Positions 14,901 through 17,126 of a DNA stretch of 17,126 nt are shown one piece after another. The stretch lies in NCBI GenBank assembly GCA_905209725.1, contig CAJLTZ010000053.1, positions 1 to 17,126 of the forward strand. Direction: 5' to 3'. The translations under genes and the position numbers were made by a program. Position 1 is the first letter of the stretch; every line of letters starts with the position of its first letter. The DNA is from an uncultured Muribaculaceae bacterium (lineage in GTDB: Bacteria; Bacteroidota; Bacteroidia; Bacteroidales; Muribaculaceae). The notes below the pieces were generated by a model that saw only the letters and a list, made by a program, of their open reading frames with translations, was not told where the DNA came from and did no database searches.

Positions 14901-15704
14901 ATGAAAGCTCTGCTTAGTTTTGACACGGAGGAATTCGACGTTCCCCGCGAGAAGGGTGTGGAGATCTCCCTTCAGGATTCGATGCGCGTGTCGCGCGAGG
15001 GCACGCTGCGCATTCTCGACGTGCTGCGCCGCAACGGCGTGAAGGCCACATTTTTCTGCACGGCCAATTTCGTGCGCGAGGCTCCCGACGTGATAAGGGT
15101 CATCATCGGCGACGGCCACGAGGTGGCTTCCCACGGCGTGGACCACTGGCATCCGCAGCCCTCCGACGTGGAGCAGTCGAAGATCATCATCGAGCAACTC
15201 ACCGGCTGCAAGGTGACAGGCTACCGCCAGCCGCGCATGTTCCCCGTGTCGGAGCTGGAGATTGCACGCTGCGGCTATCTCTACAATTCCTCGCTCAATC
15301 CCACCTTCATCCCGGGCAAATACATGCATCTCAATTCGCCCCGCCGCCCCTTCATGCTCGACGGCGTGCTCCAGATTCCGGCCAGCGTCACCCCCTGGGT
15401 ACGCTTCCCCCTCTTCTGGCTCAGTTACCACCATCTGCCCGGCTCATGGTATCGCGCCCTCGTGCGCCGCACCATCCGCCACGAAGGATATTTCACCACA
15501 TACTTCCATCCCTGGGAGTTCTATCCCCTCGGCGAGCATCCCGAATTCAAACTGAATTTCGTCCACGCGCGCCATTCCGGCCCCGACATGGCCGCCCGCC
15601 TCGACCTCCTCATCAAGGACCTCAAGCGTCTCGGCGCCGAATTCACCACCTTCACCCCCTTCGCCCGCGAATGGATCTCAAAAAATCAGAACAGCAATTC
15701 CTGA
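14901..15704 (+). CDS. Polysaccharide deacetylase family protein (NodB-like)
   Basis: The 267-residue protein has a NodB-like carbohydrate-esterase-4 fold, which removes N- or O-acetyl groups from glycans with a bound metal. Visible motifs are SFDTEEFD (6-13, supplying the catalytic base and a metal Asp), KATFFCTANFV (48-58), SHGVDHWH (77-84, with metal ligands His78 and His82), YRQPRMFP (108-115) and TYFHPWEFYP (200-209, with His203). There is no signal peptide or anchor, so it is probably cytoplasmic. I infer work on a lipid-linked or nucleotide sugar precursor, not on wall polymer. The ATG at 14901 is preferred over a TTG at 14892, which lies inside the promoter. It is the sole plus-strand gene and overlaps the converging glycosyltransferase by 19 bp. 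The substrate is unknown. Confidence 0.88.
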   Translation: MKALLSFDTEEFDVPREKGVEISLQDSMRVSREGTLRILDVLRRNGVKATFFCTANFVREAPDVIRVIIGDGHEVASHGVDHWHPQPSDVEQSKIIIEQLTGCKVTGYRQPRMFPVSELEIARCGYLYNSSLNPTFIPGKYMHLNSPRRPFMLDGVLQIPASVTPWVRFPLFWLSYHHLPGSWYRALVRRTIRHEGYFTTYFHPWEFYPLGEHPEFKLNFVHARHSGPDMAARLDLLIKDLKRLGAEFTTFTPFAREWISKNQNSNS

Positions 15705-16627
15705 ATATGATATAGCGGCCGATTTTTCACCTCGATGAAGATGCGGCCGATGTAGAGGCCGATCACCCCGATAGCCAGCAGCACCACGCCGCCCACAAAC
15801 CATATGGAAAGCATCAGCGACGCCCAACCGTGCACGGCATCCCCCATAGCCAGCGAAACAATCACATAGATTCCAATCGCCAAGGCTATCAGCATGAAGA
15901 TGCCTCCCAATCCCAATATCGCATTGATAGGGGTCACGCTGAAGGAGGTGATGCCATTCAGCGCCAGCCCCAACATCTTCTTGAGCGTATATTTCGACTT
16001 GCCTGCCGTTCGCTCCGATATCACATCGTCGACAGTGGTGGAGGGATAGCCTATCATCGGGATAATGCCACGCAGGAAGAGGTTTTTTTCGCCATACCTG
16101 GCCAGTTCCTTCACCACGCGGCGGCTCAGGAAGCGGAAATCGGCGTGATTGTAGATGGTCTTGACGCCAAGTTGTTCCTGAAGTTTATAGAATGCCTGCG
16201 CGGATAAGCGCTTGAGTGCCGGGTCAGCCTCGCGCGACACCTTCACGCCATACACCACATCATAGCCCTCGCGGTAATCCTTCACCATCTTCGGGATGCA
16301 GCGGATGTCGTCCTGCAGGTCGGCGTCGATGGTCACCACCCCGTCGGCATGCTCGGCGGCCGTCATCATTCCCGCCATGATGGCATTCTGGTGCCCCACG
16401 TTATGGGCCAGGTTGAGGCCCTTCAGTTGGGTCGGGTTGTCGGCATGCAGGCGTGAAATCACCTGCCAGGTGGAATCGGCCGAACCATCGTTGACAAAAA
16501 GCACGAAACTTTGTTCCGACACGAGGCCATCGGCATGCATCTCGTCGAGCAGGGCAGTGAGACGTGCGGCGCTATGAGCAAGCACCTCCTCCTCATTATA
16601 GCAAGGGCAAACAATCGCAAGAGTCAT
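15686..16627 (-). CDS. GtrB/DPM1-like family 2 glycosyltransferase, membrane-bound
   Basis: The 313-residue protein has a GT-A catalytic domain (1-about 225) with IVCPCYNEEEVL (5-16), VNDGSADST (45-53) and the metal-binding TIDADLQDD (99-107). Two long hydrophobic helices follow (about 228-262 and 270-295), then IEVKNRPLYHI. The linker SERTAGKSKYTLKKM is typical of GtrB-like enzymes. These transfer a sugar from UDP/GDP-sugar to polyprenyl phosphate on the cytoplasmic face for later use in LPS, O-antigen or glycoprotein modification. The sugar is not predictable here. The ATG at 16627 follows a strong promoter after about 30 bases. The 3' end overlaps the converging deacetylase gene by 19 bp. 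The two may share a glycan pathway, though opposite strands make that only a suggestion. Confidence 0.93.
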   Translation of the reverse strand: MTLAIVCPCYNEEEVLAHSAARLTALLDEMHADGLVSEQSFVLFVNDGSADSTWQVISRLHADNPTQLKGLNLAHNVGHQNAIMAGMMTAAEHADGVVTIDADLQDDIRCIPKMVKDYREGYDVVYGVKVSREADPALKRLSAQAFYKLQEQLGVKTIYNHADFRFLSRRVVKELARYGEKNLFLRGIIPMIGYPSTTVDDVISERTAGKSKYTLKKMLGLALNGITSFSVTPINAILGLGGIFMLIALAIGIYVIVSLAMGDAVHGWASLMLSIWFVGGVVLLAIGVIGLYIGRIFIEVKNRPLYHIQELLF

Positions 16628-16637
16628 TCTCTATATA

Positions 16638-16652
16638 TGGCAATTTATGCCA
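16638..16652 (-). other. Hairpin at the predicted 5' end of the glycosyltransferase mRNA
   Basis: TGGCA (16638-16642) and TGCCA (16648-16652) form a 5-bp stem with a 5-base A/T loop. The predicted transcription start (about 16653) places it at the very 5' end of the message, where such stems are known to slow RNA decay. The stem is short, so the reading is tentative. Confidence 0.35.
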
Positions 16653-16659
16653 GATCGAT

Positions 16660-16692
16660 GCAAAAATACGCATAATCGCCAAACTGACCAAA
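16660..16692 (-). promoter_or_regulatory. Promoter of the glycosyltransferase gene
   Basis: On the minus strand, TTTG (16692-16689), 20 bases, then TATTTTTGC (16668-16660) give both consensus boxes with ideal spacing. The start point would be about 16653, leaving a leader near 26 bases. It separates the glycosyltransferase from the upstream SemiSWEET gene. Confidence 0.7.
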
Positions 16693-16762
16693 TCTCGCCG
16701 ATAAAATATAGGTGAATGACACTGCGGCCGGGGGATAGGGATGCCTTTTGCTTTGCTGAATG

Positions 16763-17044
16763 CTACTTTTTCGGCTTGCGGATGTGGTCGTTGTAGATCT
16801 TGATGGCGGTGATGATCGCTGAGGAGATGCCTGTCAGCAGGTTGGTGATCACAAGCGGGATATTATCGAGCATGATGCCCTGAATCACGAAGAAAACCGA
16901 CCCTAACCCCATCAGCAGGAAAGTGGGGAGGGCGATGCCGTCGGTTTCGCGCGTGCGTATGGTATAAATGGCCTGCGGCAGATAGCCACACACCATGCAA
17001 ATCGCAGCCGCATATCCCACGATAGTTACAATCATCTCGCTCAT
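16763..17044 (-). CDS. SemiSWEET-family (PQ-loop) small sugar transporter
   Basis: The 93-residue protein has three hydrophobic helices (about 4-25, 36-56 and 62-83), one SWEET half-repeat. Known SemiSWEETs work as homodimers that move mono- or disaccharides across the inner membrane by alternating access. The PQ motif is visible in GYLPQAIYTI (19-28), followed by TDGIALPTFLLMGLGSVFF and the Asn-containing third helix PLVITNLLTGISSAIITAIKI. The tail is basic. I choose the ATG at 17044; a GTG at 17071 would add nine residues but offers no family-like sequence. The 135-bp gap to the glycosyltransferase holds that gene's promoter, so they need not be co-expressed. The substrate cannot be deduced. 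Confidence 0.88.
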   Translation of the reverse strand: MSEMIVTIVGYAAAICMVCGYLPQAIYTIRTRETDGIALPTFLLMGLGSVFFVIQGIMLDNIPLVITNLLTGISSAIITAIKIYNDHIRKPKK

Positions 17045-17079
17045 AATCGATAAATTAAGACCCCATCCCACAAAAAATG

Positions 17080-17126
17080 TTAATGCAGGGGCGACCGATT
17101 TTTGATGCAGCTCAGCAAGTTGAAGA
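17080..17126 (-). CDS. Possible 3' end of another minus-strand gene (very tentative)
   Basis: Upstream of the SemiSWEET gene, a minus-strand frame is open from the window edge to a TAA at 17082-17080 and reads FNLLSCIKNRSPLH before the stop. Fifteen codons are too few to identify a gene or exclude chance. If real, its stop lies 35 bp ahead of the SemiSWEET ATG and the two would form a unit. Confidence 0.2.
   Translation of the reverse strand, partial: FNLLSCIKNRSPLH

Noticed and set aside
17045..17071. Nine-residue N-terminal extension of the SemiSWEET protein from a GTG
   Set aside because: The extension (MGWGLNLSI) is not family-like, and the ATG at 17044 starts right before the first membrane helix, giving the usual SemiSWEET length.

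Overview
The window looks like chromosomal DNA from a member of the Bacteroidales (phylum Bacteroidota), possibly Muribaculaceae or a close relative; the family is a guess. Five lines support this. Promoters match the Bacteroidota form (TTTG, about 20 bp, TAnnTTTG). Start codons lack clear Shine-Dalgarno sequences. One large secreted protein ends in a type IX secretion (T9SS) sorting-domain-like tail. IF-2 has a very long Pro/Lys/Glu-rich N-terminal region. The gene order DUF177-rpmF-fabH-era-der is one I associate with this group. Nearly everything is on the minus strand, so transcription runs from high to low coordinates.

Layout from high to low coordinates: (1) 16763-17044, a SemiSWEET-type small sugar transporter. 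(2) 15686-16627, a GtrB/DPM1-like membrane glycosyltransferase with its own promoter. It converges on and overlaps by 19 bp the only plus-strand gene, a polysaccharide deacetylase (14901-15704). (3) 14733-14804, tRNA-Arg(CCT), whose promoter is interleaved with the divergent deacetylase promoter. (4) 10361-14563, a cluster for ribosome assembly and lipid synthesis: DUF177/YceD, L32 (rpmF), FabH, then a terminator-like hairpin, Era and Der. (5) 4112-10207, the rimP-nusA-infB-folK-trmD operon with a promoter just upstream of rimP. (6) 1-3889, two genes for large secreted proteins, the second cut by the window edge.

Regions 4 and 5 are one theme: making ribosomes and starting translation. L32 and YceD serve the large subunit, Era and RimP the 30S subunit, Der the 50S subunit, IF-2 initiation, NusA transcription elongation and antitermination, and TrmD plus the tRNA gene decoding. 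FabH and FolK add fatty-acid and folate synthesis. Regions 1-3 are small surface-sugar or transport genes. Region 6 is an accessory pair of exported beta-sandwich proteins of unknown function.

I see no mobile element, CRISPR array, rRNA, phage gene or defence system. No wholly new system is evident. The more interesting signals are regulatory: interleaved divergent promoters, a possible leaderless mRNA, several conserved-looking intergenic hairpins, two unusual start codons, matching heptamer spacers in two operons, and codon-sized tandem repeats inside infB. No gap between genes exceeds 300 bases.
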